DNA of 64,000 nt from UBA4312 sp040266995. Lineage in GTDB: Bacteria; Bacillota_I; Bacilli_A; Erysipelotrichales; Erysipelotrichaceae. Every line of letters starts with the position of its first letter. The stretch's first letter is position 1. The notes under the pieces were generated by a model. That model saw nothing but the letters and a program-made list of their open reading frames with translations, ran no database searches and had not been told where the DNA came from. The position numbers and the translations under genes are program-made. Shown in pieces: positions 9,578 through 17,603 of the stretch. The stretch is taken from contig JAWRHV010000023.1 of the NCBI GenBank assembly GCA_040266995.1, positions 1 to 64,000 of the forward strand. Direction: 5' to 3'.

Positions 9578-9778
9578 TTATTCCTCCGCTTTTGAAACCA
9601 CGCGTTTTAACTTTTTTTCAAATTTTGAACGAGGCATTAAAACACTGGCCCCGCATCCCAGACATTTGATACGTATATCCGCACCCATGCGGATAATACG
9701 CCATTCCTTGGATTTATGACAAGGATGCTCTTTCTTCATCTCGATGATATCGTTTAAATCATAGTTTTTTTCATTCAT
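9578..9778 (-). CDS. DUF951 small protein (YyzM-like)
   Basis: A basic 66-residue protein of the DUF951 family. Conserved features are the cysteine in HPC (about residue 20) and the CLGCG pair near residue 40, which could bind a metal, followed by MPRSKFEKKLKR. The biochemical role is unknown. It sits three bases upstream of ychF, an arrangement kept in many Firmicutes, which suggests a role linked to YchF or to translation. The ribosome site is weak (AAAG), so it may depend on translational coupling with folD. Confidence 0.9.
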   Translation of the reverse strand: MNEKNYDLNDIIEMKKEHPCHKSKEWRIIRMGADIRIKCLGCGASVLMPRSKFEKKLKRVVSKAEE

Positions 9779-9783
9779 GATCT

Positions 9784-10635
9784 TTAGCTTTCATGAAGCT
9801 CATAGGCTTCCAATGTATTTGATAACAACATGCAGACCGTCATAGGTCCAACCCCTTTCGGAACCGGTGAGATCGCTGCGACTTTATCTTTGACCGCATC
9901 AAAATCCACATCACCACACAGCTTCCCGTTGGCCATACGATTGATTCCTACATCAATCACAACGGCGCCTTCCTTGACCCAGTTTTCCTTAACGATCTTT
10001 TCTTTGCCGATAGCGGCAATGATGATATCCGCCTGCGAACAAACCGCTGCTGCATCCTTGGTCCGGGAATGGATCACTGTCACGGTCGCATTGGCGTTCT
10101 GCAACAGTAAAGCGACAGGTTTTCCCACCAGGTTGGACCGGCCGCAAACAACCGCACTCTTCCCGGAAAGATCTTCCAGTCCGATGGATCTGAGCATATA
10201 CATGATGCCCTTTGGCGTACATGGGACAAATCCGGGCCGTCCGGTCAAGAGATTACCGGCATTGACAGGATGAAGTCCATCCACATCCTTATCCGGTGAA
10301 ATTTCCATAATGATCGCATCCGCATCAAATTTTTTAGGAAGCGGCAGCTGAACCAAGATTCCATCGACACCCGGATCATCGTTCAATTCACGGATAACCT
10401 GCACCAGTTCTTCCTGTGAAATCGATTCCTCGAAAACCAGGGTCCGGTTTTCCATTCCGACTGAAATACAAGCATTGGCTTTGGATTTTACATACGATTG
10501 GCTGGCCGGATTATCTCCCACCAGAACCACTGCCAGGACAGGCAGTCTTTCGCCTGCCTTCTTAATAGCCTCTACTTTTTGACGGATATCCGCTTTCACT
10601 TCATCCGCTAATACGTTTCCCCATATTAATTCCAT
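9784..10635 (-). CDS. folD: Bifunctional methylenetetrahydrofolate dehydrogenase/cyclohydrolase
   Basis: Converts 5,10-methylene-THF to 10-formyl-THF through methenyl-THF in one-carbon metabolism; 283 residues. The catalytic lysine region YVKSKANA (about residue 50), LVQLPLP, PCTPKGIMYML and the dinucleotide motif GRSNLVGKPVALLL are present. The ATG at 10635 is chosen because it follows GAGGAG and begins MELIWGNVLADEV; longer in-frame extensions run into the preceding dtd gene. Together with glyA further along the window it supplies one-carbon units for purines and fMet. Confidence 0.96.
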   Translation of the reverse strand: MELIWGNVLADEVKADIRQKVEAIKKAGERLPVLAVVLVGDNPASQSYVKSKANACISVGMENRTLVFEESISQEELVQVIRELNDDPGVDGILVQLPLPKKFDADAIIMEISPDKDVDGLHPVNAGNLLTGRPGFVPCTPKGIMYMLRSIGLEDLSGKSAVVCGRSNLVGKPVALLLQNANATVTVIHSRTKDAAAVCSQADIIIAAIGKEKIVKENWVKEGAVVIDVGINRMANGKLCGDVDFDAVKDKVAAISPVPKGVGPMTVCMLLSNTLEAYELHES

Positions 10636-10636
10636 A

Positions 10637-11083
10637 TTACAGCTCCTCACTATCCAGCCAGATGGTGACTGGTCCGTCATTTAACAAGTCAATTTTCATA
10701 TCAGCGCCAAATACGCCGGTTTCCACAACCGTGCCGGTCGCCCGCATCTTTGCGATCATCTTGTCATACAAAGGGCTGGCAACCGCTGGCTTGGCTGCTT
10801 TAATGAAGCTTGGCCGGTTTCCCTTTTTGCAATCCGCATATAAAGTAAACTGAGAAATCAGAAGTACTTTTCCATCAATCTGTGATAATGAAAGATTCAT
10901 CAATCCCTGCTCATCCTCAAAGACACGTAAATTTATAATTTTATGGATCATTTTATCCATGATGGCTTCTGTATCCTGATCACAAAAACCTACAAAGATA
11001 CAAAAGCCCTGTTCAATAGCCCCGCTAACAACCCCGTCGATTGTGCAGCTGGCATGTTTGACTCTCTGTATTACCGCACGCAT
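10637..11083 (-). CDS. dtd: D-aminoacyl-tRNA deacylase
   Basis: Homodimeric proofreading enzyme that hydrolyses D-amino acids and glycine from mischarged tRNAs; 148 residues, the normal size. The active-site segment SQFTLYAD (about residue 77) and the cross-subunit Gly-cis-Pro loop NDGPVTIWLDS near the C-terminus are both present. The ATG at 11083 with GGAGAAGGA upstream begins MRAVIQRV, the usual N-terminus. It overlaps the end of ispF by 13 bp and is followed by folD without a gap, so it is part of a tightly packed operon. Confidence 0.95.
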   Translation of the reverse strand: MRAVIQRVKHASCTIDGVVSGAIEQGFCIFVGFCDQDTEAIMDKMIHKIINLRVFEDEQGLMNLSLSQIDGKVLLISQFTLYADCKKGNRPSFIKAAKPAVASPLYDKMIAKMRATGTVVETGVFGADMKIDLLNDGPVTIWLDSEEL

Positions 11084-11556
11084 AATTCCTTCTCCAATAA
11101 ACAAACAGCTGTACACACAATGCCTTGTTCAGCACCTACAAAGCCCAGCTTTTCTCCACGGGTCGCTTTTATGGATACATCCGAAACACGGCAATGCAGA
11201 CACATGGCTATATTATAGCGCATCTGTTCAATAAATGGAGCCATCTTTGGCTTCTCCGCCAATATCGTTGCATCCACATTTCCAATCCGATGGCCATGCT
11301 CCTTCATCAGCTGATAGACATGATCCAATAAGATCATACTGGAAATATCTTTGTATTGCGGATCAGTATCCGGAAAGTGTTTTCCCAGATCACCCAAAAC
11401 CAAAGCTCCTAATATACTCTCGGCAATGGCATGAACCAGACAGTCTGCATCCGAATGGCCGGCCAGTCCTTTATCGTGTTCGATTCTCACTCCACCCAGG
11501 ATCAGCGGCCGGTTTTCGACCAATGGGTGAATATCCACGGCTTGTCCTATTCGCAT
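11071..11556 (-). CDS. ispF: 2-C-methyl-D-erythritol 2,4-cyclodiphosphate synthase
   Basis: Cytoplasmic enzyme of the non-mevalonate isoprenoid pathway; forms MEcPP with release of CMP. 161 residues, standard length. Metal-binding DIHP (about residues 8-11) and H in GHSDADCLVHA (about residue 40) are present, as is the ATRGEKLGFVG segment that replaces the usual ATTNEGLG-type signature. The ATG at 11556 begins MRIGQAVDIHP. It implies an MEP pathway, expected in a strict anaerobe of this group; other MEP genes are not in the window. Overlaps the upstream nitroreductase by 10 bp. Confidence 0.95.
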   Translation of the reverse strand: MRIGQAVDIHPLVENRPLILGGVRIEHDKGLAGHSDADCLVHAIAESILGALVLGDLGKHFPDTDPQYKDISSMILLDHVYQLMKEHGHRIGNVDATILAEKPKMAPFIEQMRYNIAMCLHCRVSDVSIKATRGEKLGFVGAEQGIVCTAVCLLEKELCVR

Positions 11557-12068
11557 AATGGATCCCACACCACCTTTGACGTAATTTTCTTCTCTGTTAA
11601 GATCTGATCGCTGTAACCTAGGATACAATGGCCAATTCCTTCAAAATTTTCTGGAATGTTCCATTTTCGTTTAAGTTTTTTACCGCCTTCGCTTTCAAAT
11701 ATTTCCTTTGCTCTGTGTATCCAGCAAGCATTAACACCAAAAGCGCAAGCTGCATTCAATAGATTTCCCATAGCCAGACTTCCGTCATTCATATAGGTCG
11801 GTACGCTCGGATCCGCAAAAACAATGATCATTTGTCCGGCTCCATAGAAAGGATCCGTATCCACGCCCATAACTTGAGCGTTCCATTTTGACAGCAATGC
11901 CATTGTTTCTTTGTCTTCCACAACCACAAAGGCCAGAGGCTGCCGATTCATTCCTGTGGGTGCACACTGTCCGGCATAGACAATTTTTTCAATGCAGGAA
12001 CGTGGTACCCTTTTATTTGTAAAGCTTCGATAGCTTCTTCTTGAAATCAAACATTCATACGCATCCAT
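11547..12068 (-). CDS. Nitroreductase-family flavoprotein
   Basis: FMN-dependent oxidoreductase of 173 residues. Typical features are the N-terminal SRRSYRSF (FMN phosphate contact), CAPTGMNRQPLAFVVV, and DGSLAMGNLLNAACAFGVNACWI, which matches the helix at the FMN site. The natural electron acceptor is not predictable. The ATG at 12068 follows GGAAGGAG and begins MDAYECLISRRS. It is the first gene of the operon that continues with ispF-dtd-folD-ychF. A second, only distantly similar nitroreductase is at 33049-33585. Confidence 0.85.
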   Translation of the reverse strand: MDAYECLISRRSYRSFTNKRVPRSCIEKIVYAGQCAPTGMNRQPLAFVVVEDKETMALLSKWNAQVMGVDTDPFYGAGQMIIVFADPSVPTYMNDGSLAMGNLLNAACAFGVNACWIHRAKEIFESEGGKKLKRKWNIPENFEGIGHCILGYSDQILTEKKITSKVVWDPLCE

Positions 12069-12099
12069 GTTTAATCTCCTTCCTGTACATAACACTCGC

Positions 12100-12128
12100 A
12101 TTTTACCAAAGATTTGTAGATATTTCAT
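12100..12128 (-). promoter_or_regulatory. Putative promoter of the nitroreductase-ispF-dtd-folD-ychF operon
   Basis: Minus strand ATGAAA (12128-12123), 17-nt spacer, TAAAAT (12105-12100). The -10 is good and the -35 is 4/6. Confidence 0.5.
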
Positions 12129-12138
12129 CCACCAAAAT

Positions 12139-12167
12139 AAAAAGCCTGGCAATTTGCCAAGCTTTTT
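12139..12167 (-). terminator. Terminator after the NlpC/P60-like gene
   Basis: Stem AAAAGC-TGGCAA/TTGCCA-AGCTTTT with one bulged C and a short loop; on the minus strand it is followed by TTTTTATTTT. It separates the wall-protein gene from the downstream operon. Confidence 0.8.
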
Positions 12168-12178
12168 GGGTTCATTGA

Positions 12179-13249
12179 TTACTCAATGGCAATGTAGTAC
12201 GTAGGACCTACAGAAGCGCCTGTTCCAGGATAGTATACATTTTCACTGGCTACAACGGTTTGGGAAGTACCGTTTACCCAATAGTTTCCATGTACACACT
12301 GGCCATCACCGATATAAACGGCGATGTGGTCATATCCACGTCCACCTAAGTCATAATAAGCTAAGTTACCTGGCTGCGGATCGTAAGTGATCGTTCCATA
12401 CTGAGCGAACTGATCCGGCCATACCTGATTGGCATCGACACCAGCGGCTTTTAAAGCGTTTGCAGCAACTTCTGTACACTGCTGACCATTTGTAGTACCT
12501 ACTTCAGATTTTGCAGCAGCTACGATGTTTGCATTTAAGCTAGCATCCTGAGATGCATTCGTTGTCGGAGTAACAACTTTCTGCGTTTCTGCTTTCTTCG
12601 TTGTTGTTTGTGCCGGTGCTTGCGTCTGGGCCTGTTCTACAACCTGAGGTTGTTCAACAATCTGAACATCTTCAACCACCTGTACATCTTCAACTACCGG
12701 TGTTTCAACCACTGTAGTATCATCAACGACTACTGGAGTTTCTTCAGTAGATCCATCAACATAAACAACTTCTTCGGTCGTTTCAGTAGGTGTTTCTACA
12801 GGAGCAACATATACTTCTTCTCCTACATTTTGAGCTTGTACCGGATCAACAGCTGTTACTTCCGGTCCCTGTACAGGAACTTCTGCAACTTCAGCAGGTG
12901 TTTCTGCTTCTTCTGCTTCTTTTTCAATACGTTTGGCTTCAGCGTTTGCTGCTGACTTTGCAGATTCTTTAACAACAGCATTTACATCTTCCTTCATATT
13001 GGCAGAAACATTAGCTACAACTGCATCATACGATTTTTCAATATCTACGCTTCCATCTTCCTCAAAGAAATAGCTCTTGCCTTCGATCTCTTTCCAGCCT
13101 TTTGCTACTGTCTTATCGGTGTTAACAAATTTCTTTCCATGCCATCCGGCTTCCGTTTGCTGTGCATATACTGTAGCAACTACAGGGAAACTCGATGCTA
13201 CACACAGTATCGCGGCAACTTTCTTTCCATTACTTTCCACAAAATTCAT
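12179..13249 (-). CDS. Secreted wall protein with C-terminal NlpC/P60-like domain
   Basis: Exported protein of 356 residues. The N-terminus has a signal peptide ending near VYAQQTEA, then one cell-wall-binding-type repeat (GWKEIEGKSYFFEEDGS, about residues 50-70), a charged helical stretch rich in Ala/Lys/Glu, a long Val/Glu/Pro/Thr-rich linker (about 115-230, VVEDVQVVEDVQIVEQ), and a C-terminal papain-like domain with Cys in QQCTEVAANAL and His in GYDHIAVYIGDGQCVHGNYW. This is consistent with a peptidoglycan hydrolase, although the Cys context is QCTE rather than the classic DCSG. ATG 13249 lies 10 nt after AGGGGG; a GTG two codons earlier is too close. Its 170-bp upstream region shows no clear promoter. 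Confidence 0.8.
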   Translation of the reverse strand: MNFVESNGKKVAAILCVASSFPVVATVYAQQTEAGWHGKKFVNTDKTVAKGWKEIEGKSYFFEEDGSVDIEKSYDAVVANVSANMKEDVNAVVKESAKSAANAEAKRIEKEAEEAETPAEVAEVPVQGPEVTAVDPVQAQNVGEEVYVAPVETPTETTEEVVYVDGSTEETPVVVDDTTVVETPVVEDVQVVEDVQIVEQPQVVEQAQTQAPAQTTTKKAETQKVVTPTTNASQDASLNANIVAAAKSEVGTTNGQQCTEVAANALKAAGVDANQVWPDQFAQYGTITYDPQPGNLAYYDLGGRGYDHIAVYIGDGQCVHGNYWVNGTSQTVVASENVYYPGTGASVGPTYYIAIE

Positions 13250-13383
13250 AGACACTCAACCCCCTAACGGTTTCTAAATTTTGTTACATGTATAAACTAA
13301 CACATATTTTTGGCCATTGCAAGGGCTCGGGGGCGGTTTTTGATGAACAAATGTGGTTTTATGTGCATAATTTCGTATCAAAA

Positions 13384-13412
13384 AGCGGACTCATAAATTT
13401 TACAAGTCCGCT
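13384..13412 (-). terminator. Terminator after tpiA
   Basis: Perfect 8-bp stem AGCGGACT/AGTCCGCT with a 13-nt loop, then a TTTT run on the minus strand. Confidence 0.65.
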
Positions 13413-13424
13413 AGTTCACTCTTT

Positions 13425-14174
13425 TTATTTTGTTTTTTCGATGATTTCAATAAAGCTGTCTTCCTTCAAAGAAGCACCACCGATCAACGCACCATCGATG
13501 TCCGGCTGAGCCATGTATTCAACGATATTTCCAGGTTTTACGGATCCACCATACTGTACACGTACCGCTTCAGCTGCTTCCTCGCCAAACAGTTTTGCGA
13601 CTGTTTCACGTACTAATTTACAACAGTTTTCTGCGATTTCTACAGAGGCTGATTTTCCTGTTCCGATAGCCCAGATTGGTTCGTAAGCGATTACCATATT
13701 GGCAATGTCTTTCGGATCGATGCCTGCCAAAGAACCGGCTAACTGTGATTTGATAACATCGGCAGTTTCCCCTGCATCATACTGTGCTTCTGTTTCACCG
13801 ATGCAAAGAATTGGAGTCATGCCGGCTTCAATCAGACGTTTCGCTTTCAAGTTTACTGTTTCGTCTGTATCACCGAACATTTCACGACGTTCACTGTGTC
13901 CGATGATGCACCATTTCAATCCCATTTCCTCTAACATAGGAACAGAGATTTCACCTGTATAAGCACCAGAATCTTTGAAGTGGCAGTTTTCAGCCGCTAC
14001 GATCAGGTTCTTTGCGTTATCCAGAGCTACACGTAAATCCGTGAATGGAGCACCGATGCCGTATGTTGCGTTTTCAGTAGCTGCAACAGCATCTACAGCT
14101 TCGAAGAATGCCTTTGTTTCGGCATTGTTTTTATTCATTTTCCAGTTTCCGACGATAATAGGTTTTCTACTCAT
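13425..14174 (-). CDS. tpiA: Triosephosphate isomerase
   Basis: Interconverts dihydroxyacetone phosphate and glyceraldehyde 3-phosphate in glycolysis. 249 residues with the expected NWKMN (about residue 11), IIGHSERREMFGD (catalytic His near 95), AYEPIWAIGTG (catalytic Glu near 165) and YGGSVKPGN phosphate loop. AAAGGAGAAAG precedes the ATG. It follows pgk by 14 bp and forms a two-gene glycolytic operon ending at the terminator near 13.4 kb. Confidence 0.98.
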   Translation of the reverse strand: MSRKPIIVGNWKMNKNNAETKAFFEAVDAVAATENATYGIGAPFTDLRVALDNAKNLIVAAENCHFKDSGAYTGEISVPMLEEMGLKWCIIGHSERREMFGDTDETVNLKAKRLIEAGMTPILCIGETEAQYDAGETADVIKSQLAGSLAGIDPKDIANMVIAYEPIWAIGTGKSASVEIAENCCKLVRETVAKLFGEEAAEAVRVQYGGSVKPGNIVEYMAQPDIDGALIGGASLKEDSFIEIIEKTK

Positions 14175-14188
14175 TTTCTTTCTCCTTT

Positions 14189-15373
14189 TTATTTTTCGCT
14201 GATAATTGCGATACCAGGTAAAGTTTTACCTTCCATGTATTCTAATGAAGCACCGCCACCAGTAGAAACATGTGAGAATTTTTCAGCATATCCTAACTGT
14301 TTCGCAGCTGCAGCAGAGTCTCCACCACCGATTACCGTGATTGCATCCGGCAATTCAGAGATAGCCTGACATACTAATTCGGTACCCTTTGCGTATTTCT
14401 TCATTTCGAAAACACCCATAGGTCCGTTCCATACAACCGTTTTAGCGCCTTCCAACGTCTTCTTGAACAATTCAACGGATTCAGGACCGATATCCAATCC
14501 CATCCAGCCATCAGGAATCTGTCCGGATTTTGCGATCTGTGTATTTGCATCTTCAGAGAATGCATCTGCAATAACGTTATCAACCGGTAATACCAGCTTG
14601 TCACCTGCTTTTTCCAGATATTCTTTTGCCAGATCCACTTTATCTTCTTCAACCAAAGAAGTACCGATCGTACCACCTTTTGCTTTCATGAATGTATAAG
14701 CCATTCCACCACCGATGATAACCTTATCGGCTTTTTTCAATAAGTTATCGATGACATCGATCTTGCTGGATACTTTTGATCCACCGATGATAGCGATAAA
14801 CGGATGAGCCGGTTCGTCAACCGCTTTTCCTAACATAGTAACTTCTTTTTCTACCAGGAATCCCAGACCGTTTTCTTTGATGTTTGTCGGGATACCCACT
14901 GTAGAAGCATGCGCACGGTGAACAGATCCAAATGCATCTTCTACGAATACGTCACCTAAGCTTGCCCAGTATTTTCCTAATTCAGGATCATTCTTGGACT
15001 CACCCTTTTCGTAACGAGTATTCTGAACCAATACGATTTCGCCTTCCTTCAACGCATTTACTGCATCTTCCAGTTCAGGCCCGCGAGTTACACCCACAAA
15101 AGTCACTTTTGCTTCAGGCAATAACTCCTGTAAACGTACAGCTACACATTCAAGATTATTTTTTGCCTTGTCTTCTTCTGTTTTCACCTTACCTAAATGT
15201 GAGAACAAAACAATTTTAGCTTTGTTTTCAACCAAATATTTGATTGTAGGTAAAGCCATGACGATACGATTATCATCAGTAATCACACCATCTTGTCTAG
15301 GAACGTTAAAATCACAACGTACAAGTACTTTCTTGCCAGCTACGTCAAGATCTTTTACAGTTCTTTTTGTCAT
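14189..15373 (-). CDS. pgk: Phosphoglycerate kinase
   Basis: ATP-generating glycolytic enzyme, 394 residues, full length. The N-terminal substrate segment VLVRCDFNVPR, the hinge LGFLVEKEV, GGSKVSSKIDVIDNLL and the nucleotide-binding GGGDSAAAAKQLG near the C-terminus are intact. AGGAGG lies 6-8 nt before the ATG. First gene of the pgk-tpiA operon; gap is not adjacent here. Confidence 0.98.
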   Translation of the reverse strand: MTKRTVKDLDVAGKKVLVRCDFNVPRQDGVITDDNRIVMALPTIKYLVENKAKIVLFSHLGKVKTEEDKAKNNLECVAVRLQELLPEAKVTFVGVTRGPELEDAVNALKEGEIVLVQNTRYEKGESKNDPELGKYWASLGDVFVEDAFGSVHRAHASTVGIPTNIKENGLGFLVEKEVTMLGKAVDEPAHPFIAIIGGSKVSSKIDVIDNLLKKADKVIIGGGMAYTFMKAKGGTIGTSLVEEDKVDLAKEYLEKAGDKLVLPVDNVIADAFSEDANTQIAKSGQIPDGWMGLDIGPESVELFKKTLEGAKTVVWNGPMGVFEMKKYAKGTELVCQAISELPDAITVIGGGDSAAAAKQLGYAEKFSHVSTGGGASLEYMEGKTLPGIAIISEK

Positions 15374-15405
15374 TATGAATCCTCCTATTGTAATTTTCCT
15401 TTCCT

Positions 15406-15414
15406 ATTATATCA
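15406..15414 (-). promoter_or_regulatory. Extended -10 promoter of pgk-tpiA
   Basis: Minus strand TGA-TATAAT (15414-15406). No good -35 hexamer is at the proper distance, as expected for an extended -10 promoter. Leader of about 25-30 nt contains AGGAGG. Confidence 0.65.
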
Positions 15415-15526
15415 CTTGCCCTTTTGTTTTCATAGATTTTTACGTAAAGAAACGGCATAATCATTCACTTTTATCCTTATATTATAAAGAGCCTTTTAAC
15501 ACTTGATTTTATTCGTTTCTATAAAA

Positions 15527-15553
15527 AAAGAGCCGGCATTATGCCAACTCTTT
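15527..15553 (-). terminator. Terminator after the 60-aa membrane protein
   Basis: Stem AAAGAG-GGCAT/ATGCC-CTCTTT with a 2x2 internal loop, followed by CTTTTTTTATAG on the minus strand. Confidence 0.8.
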
Positions 15554-15562
15554 CAGAGCTCT

Positions 15563-15745
15563 TCATTTCGGCCAGAGCCGAGCGCTCCATGCGACATCAA
15601 ATAAAGAGGCAATCGCAACAAGCCCATCAATGACAATATGGACACATACTGTCTTTTTGATGATCCACGCATAACCTACAATTTCAAAAATCACAATCAG
15701 CGCAAACATGATGTTCAAAACAATCAATCCCCTATAAAACCTCAT
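15563..15745 (-). CDS. Small membrane protein, 60 residues, unknown
   Basis: Short hydrophobic protein with two predicted membrane helices (about residues 7-28 and 34-52) and a basic start (MRFYRG). No family is recognised. It is judged real because it has an AAGGGG ribosome site 7 nt before the ATG, a plausible promoter (TTAACA, 17 nt, TATTTT) and its own strong terminator. It stands alone between rlmH and pgk. No function is proposed. Confidence 0.6.
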   Translation of the reverse strand: MRFYRGLIVLNIMFALIVIFEIVGYAWIIKKTVCVHIVIDGLVAIASLFDVAWSARLWPK

Positions 15746-15787
15746 GTTGCATCCCCTTAAATTTTACTTTATCCCCTTTCTACTCAT

Positions 15788-15816
15788 AAAATAGCATAAC
15801 TATTTTGTTTTGTTAA
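15788..15816 (-). promoter_or_regulatory. Putative promoter of the 60-aa membrane protein
   Basis: Minus strand TTAACA (15816-15811), 17-nt spacer, TATTTT (15793-15788). Confidence 0.45.
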
Positions 15817-15825
15817 TAAAAAATT

Positions 15826-16299
15826 TCATTTATGATACGGACGATGATTTATGATCATTTTTCCCCTGTAGATCTGTTCCAAAACCAATATCCTTGTCAT
15901 CAAATGTGTAAATGTCAGATCCGATAATTTCCATCGGACATGACTGGCCCGGATCAATGCCGGACTCGGTCCTAAAGAACCTGCAATCACAAATACCAGA
16001 CGGGAATGAACAGACTCCCACGTATCCAACGCTGTCGCGAACGCTTGGCTGTCCATCATTTTTCCGTGCAGATCCAAAAGGATCACATAATCCTGCGGAC
16101 CAATCTTTTCCAATACGCGTTTCCCTTCTTTTTCTTTTACCTTTTCCATTTCACTTTCCCGGTCAATATGAATGTTGGCTTCATCCTTTAATTCGAGAAT
16201 TTCGATCTTGGTAAAGGGAGAAACACGCTTGATGTATTCTTTTTCCAGCTGTCTCAGTGAAGAATCCTTGTTCTTGCCAACGGCCAGGATCCGTATCAA
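15826..16299 (-). CDS. rlmH: 23S rRNA pseudouridine-1915 N3-methyltransferase
   Basis: SPOUT-family enzyme that methylates pseudouridine 1915 in helix 69 of 23S rRNA. The start is taken as TTG at 16299: it gives 157 residues (usual about 159), follows AGAGG by about 8 nt, and overlaps the glyA stop as TTGA, a typical coupling arrangement. There is no ATG in a suitable place. The knotted SAM-binding segment (FVIAGSLGPSPAL, LSDLTFTHLMTRILVLEQIYR) and the C-terminal PYHK are present. Confidence 0.93.
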   Translation of the reverse strand: MIRILAVGKNKDSSLRQLEKEYIKRVSPFTKIEILELKDEANIHIDRESEMEKVKEKEGKRVLEKIGPQDYVILLDLHGKMMDSQAFATALDTWESVHSRLVFVIAGSLGPSPALIRASHVRWKLSDLTFTHLMTRILVLEQIYRGKMIINHRPYHK

Positions 16300-17522
16300 A
16301 TCTGTGCCTCTGTCGGAAACTGGCGGGTCAATGCCAGAACTTCCTCTTTGACTTGTGCACAAACAGCTTCATCGTTGGCCTTCAATACTCGAATGATCCA
16401 TTCCGTTACTTTTTCAAACTCTGCTTCCTTGAATCCACGGCTTGTCATCGCAGCCGTTCCCAAGCGGATACCGGAGGCATAGAATGGTTTCTGCGTATCA
16501 AAAGGAATCGTATTTTTGTTGCATGTAATGCCGGCAAGATCCAGAAGATATTCCGCATCTTTTCCTGTCATACCGATCGATCCCATCACATCCAGCAGGA
16601 TCAGATGGTTGTCGCTTCCTCCGGATACCATACGGAATCCGGCTTCATTGAAACCTTTCTCCATCACTTTGATGTTCTTTAACACTTGTTCGATATAGTC
16701 CTTGAATGCTGGCTGCATCGCTTCATATAAGGCAACCCCTTTAGCGGCGATGACATGTTCCAACGGTCCACCCTGCATACCCGGAAATACACGGGAATCC
16801 AGTTTCTTGGCAAACTCTTCTTTACAGAAGACCATGCCACCACGTGGTCCACGCAGTGTTTTGTGGGTCGTCGTGGTCACAAAATCCGCATACGGAATCG
16901 GGCTCGGATGGAATCCGGCGGCAATCAATCCGGCAATGTGAGCCATATCCACCATCAGATAGCTTTCGGATTTATCGGCAATCTCGCGCAGTCTTTTAAA
17001 ATCAATAATCCGTGGATATGCACTGGCTCCCGCCACGATCAGCTTTGGTTTTGTTTCCATCGCAAGCTGTTCCAACGCATCATAATCAATTCGTTCGGTT
17101 TCCTTATCCACCTGATAAGCAATAAAGTTATATAAACGTCCCGAGAAATTTAACGGATGTCCATGTGTTAAATGGCCACCGCTGGTCAGATCCATACCTA
17201 ATACCGTATCTCCCGGTTCCAACAATACATTATAGACAGCCATATTGGCCTGGCTGCCGGAATGTGGTTGCACATTTACATGGTCAGCCCCAAACAGTTG
17301 ACAAGCACGCTGTCTGGTGATTTCCTCGGCCTTGTCCACATTTACGCAGCCGCCGTAATACCGCTTTCCCGGATATCCTTCGGCATATTTATTGGTTAAC
17401 ACACTTCCTTGTGCTTCCATGACTTCTTTGGAAACAAAGTTTTCACTGGCAATCAATTCAATATTGTCCCTTTGACGATTCTGTTCTTCTTCAATGATCG
17501 CAAACATTTCTAAATCTCGCAT
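16296..17522 (-). CDS. glyA: Serine hydroxymethyltransferase
   Basis: PLP enzyme that converts serine and tetrahydrofolate to glycine and methylene-THF; 408 residues. The PLP lysine lies in TTTTHKTLRGPRGG (about residue 229), with GGHLTHGHPLNFSG and the SENFVS N-terminal motif present. GGAGG precedes the ATG. It has its own promoter after polC and is translationally coupled to rlmH. Functionally it feeds folD, encoded about 6 kb away on the same strand. Confidence 0.98.
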   Translation of the reverse strand: MRDLEMFAIIEEEQNRQRDNIELIASENFVSKEVMEAQGSVLTNKYAEGYPGKRYYGGCVNVDKAEEITRQRACQLFGADHVNVQPHSGSQANMAVYNVLLEPGDTVLGMDLTSGGHLTHGHPLNFSGRLYNFIAYQVDKETERIDYDALEQLAMETKPKLIVAGASAYPRIIDFKRLREIADKSESYLMVDMAHIAGLIAAGFHPSPIPYADFVTTTTHKTLRGPRGGMVFCKEEFAKKLDSRVFPGMQGGPLEHVIAAKGVALYEAMQPAFKDYIEQVLKNIKVMEKGFNEAGFRMVSGGSDNHLILLDVMGSIGMTGKDAEYLLDLAGITCNKNTIPFDTQKPFYASGIRLGTAAMTSRGFKEAEFEKVTEWIIRVLKANDEAVCAQVKEEVLALTRQFPTEAQI

Positions 17523-17550
17523 CCCATTTCCTCCAATCGTAACAAGATAT

Positions 17551-17579
17551 ATTATACATAAATATTTTAATTATGTCTT
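17551..17579 (-). promoter_or_regulatory. Promoter of glyA-rlmH
   Basis: Minus strand AAGACA (17579-17574), exact 17-nt spacer, TATAAT (17556-17551). Confidence 0.7.
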
Positions 17580-17603
17580 ACTTATTTCGAAAATATTATG
17601 TTT

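Noticed and set aside
12608..12955. Low-complexity plus-strand frames opposite the wall-protein linker
   Set aside because: They are the complement of the Val/Glu/Pro repeat region; no ribosome site or promoter.
13250..13383. WalR-type TGTWAH direct repeat upstream of the wall hydrolase
   Set aside because: TGTTAG and TGTAAC occur on the minus strand but with 8 nt between them instead of 5, so the WalR consensus is not met.
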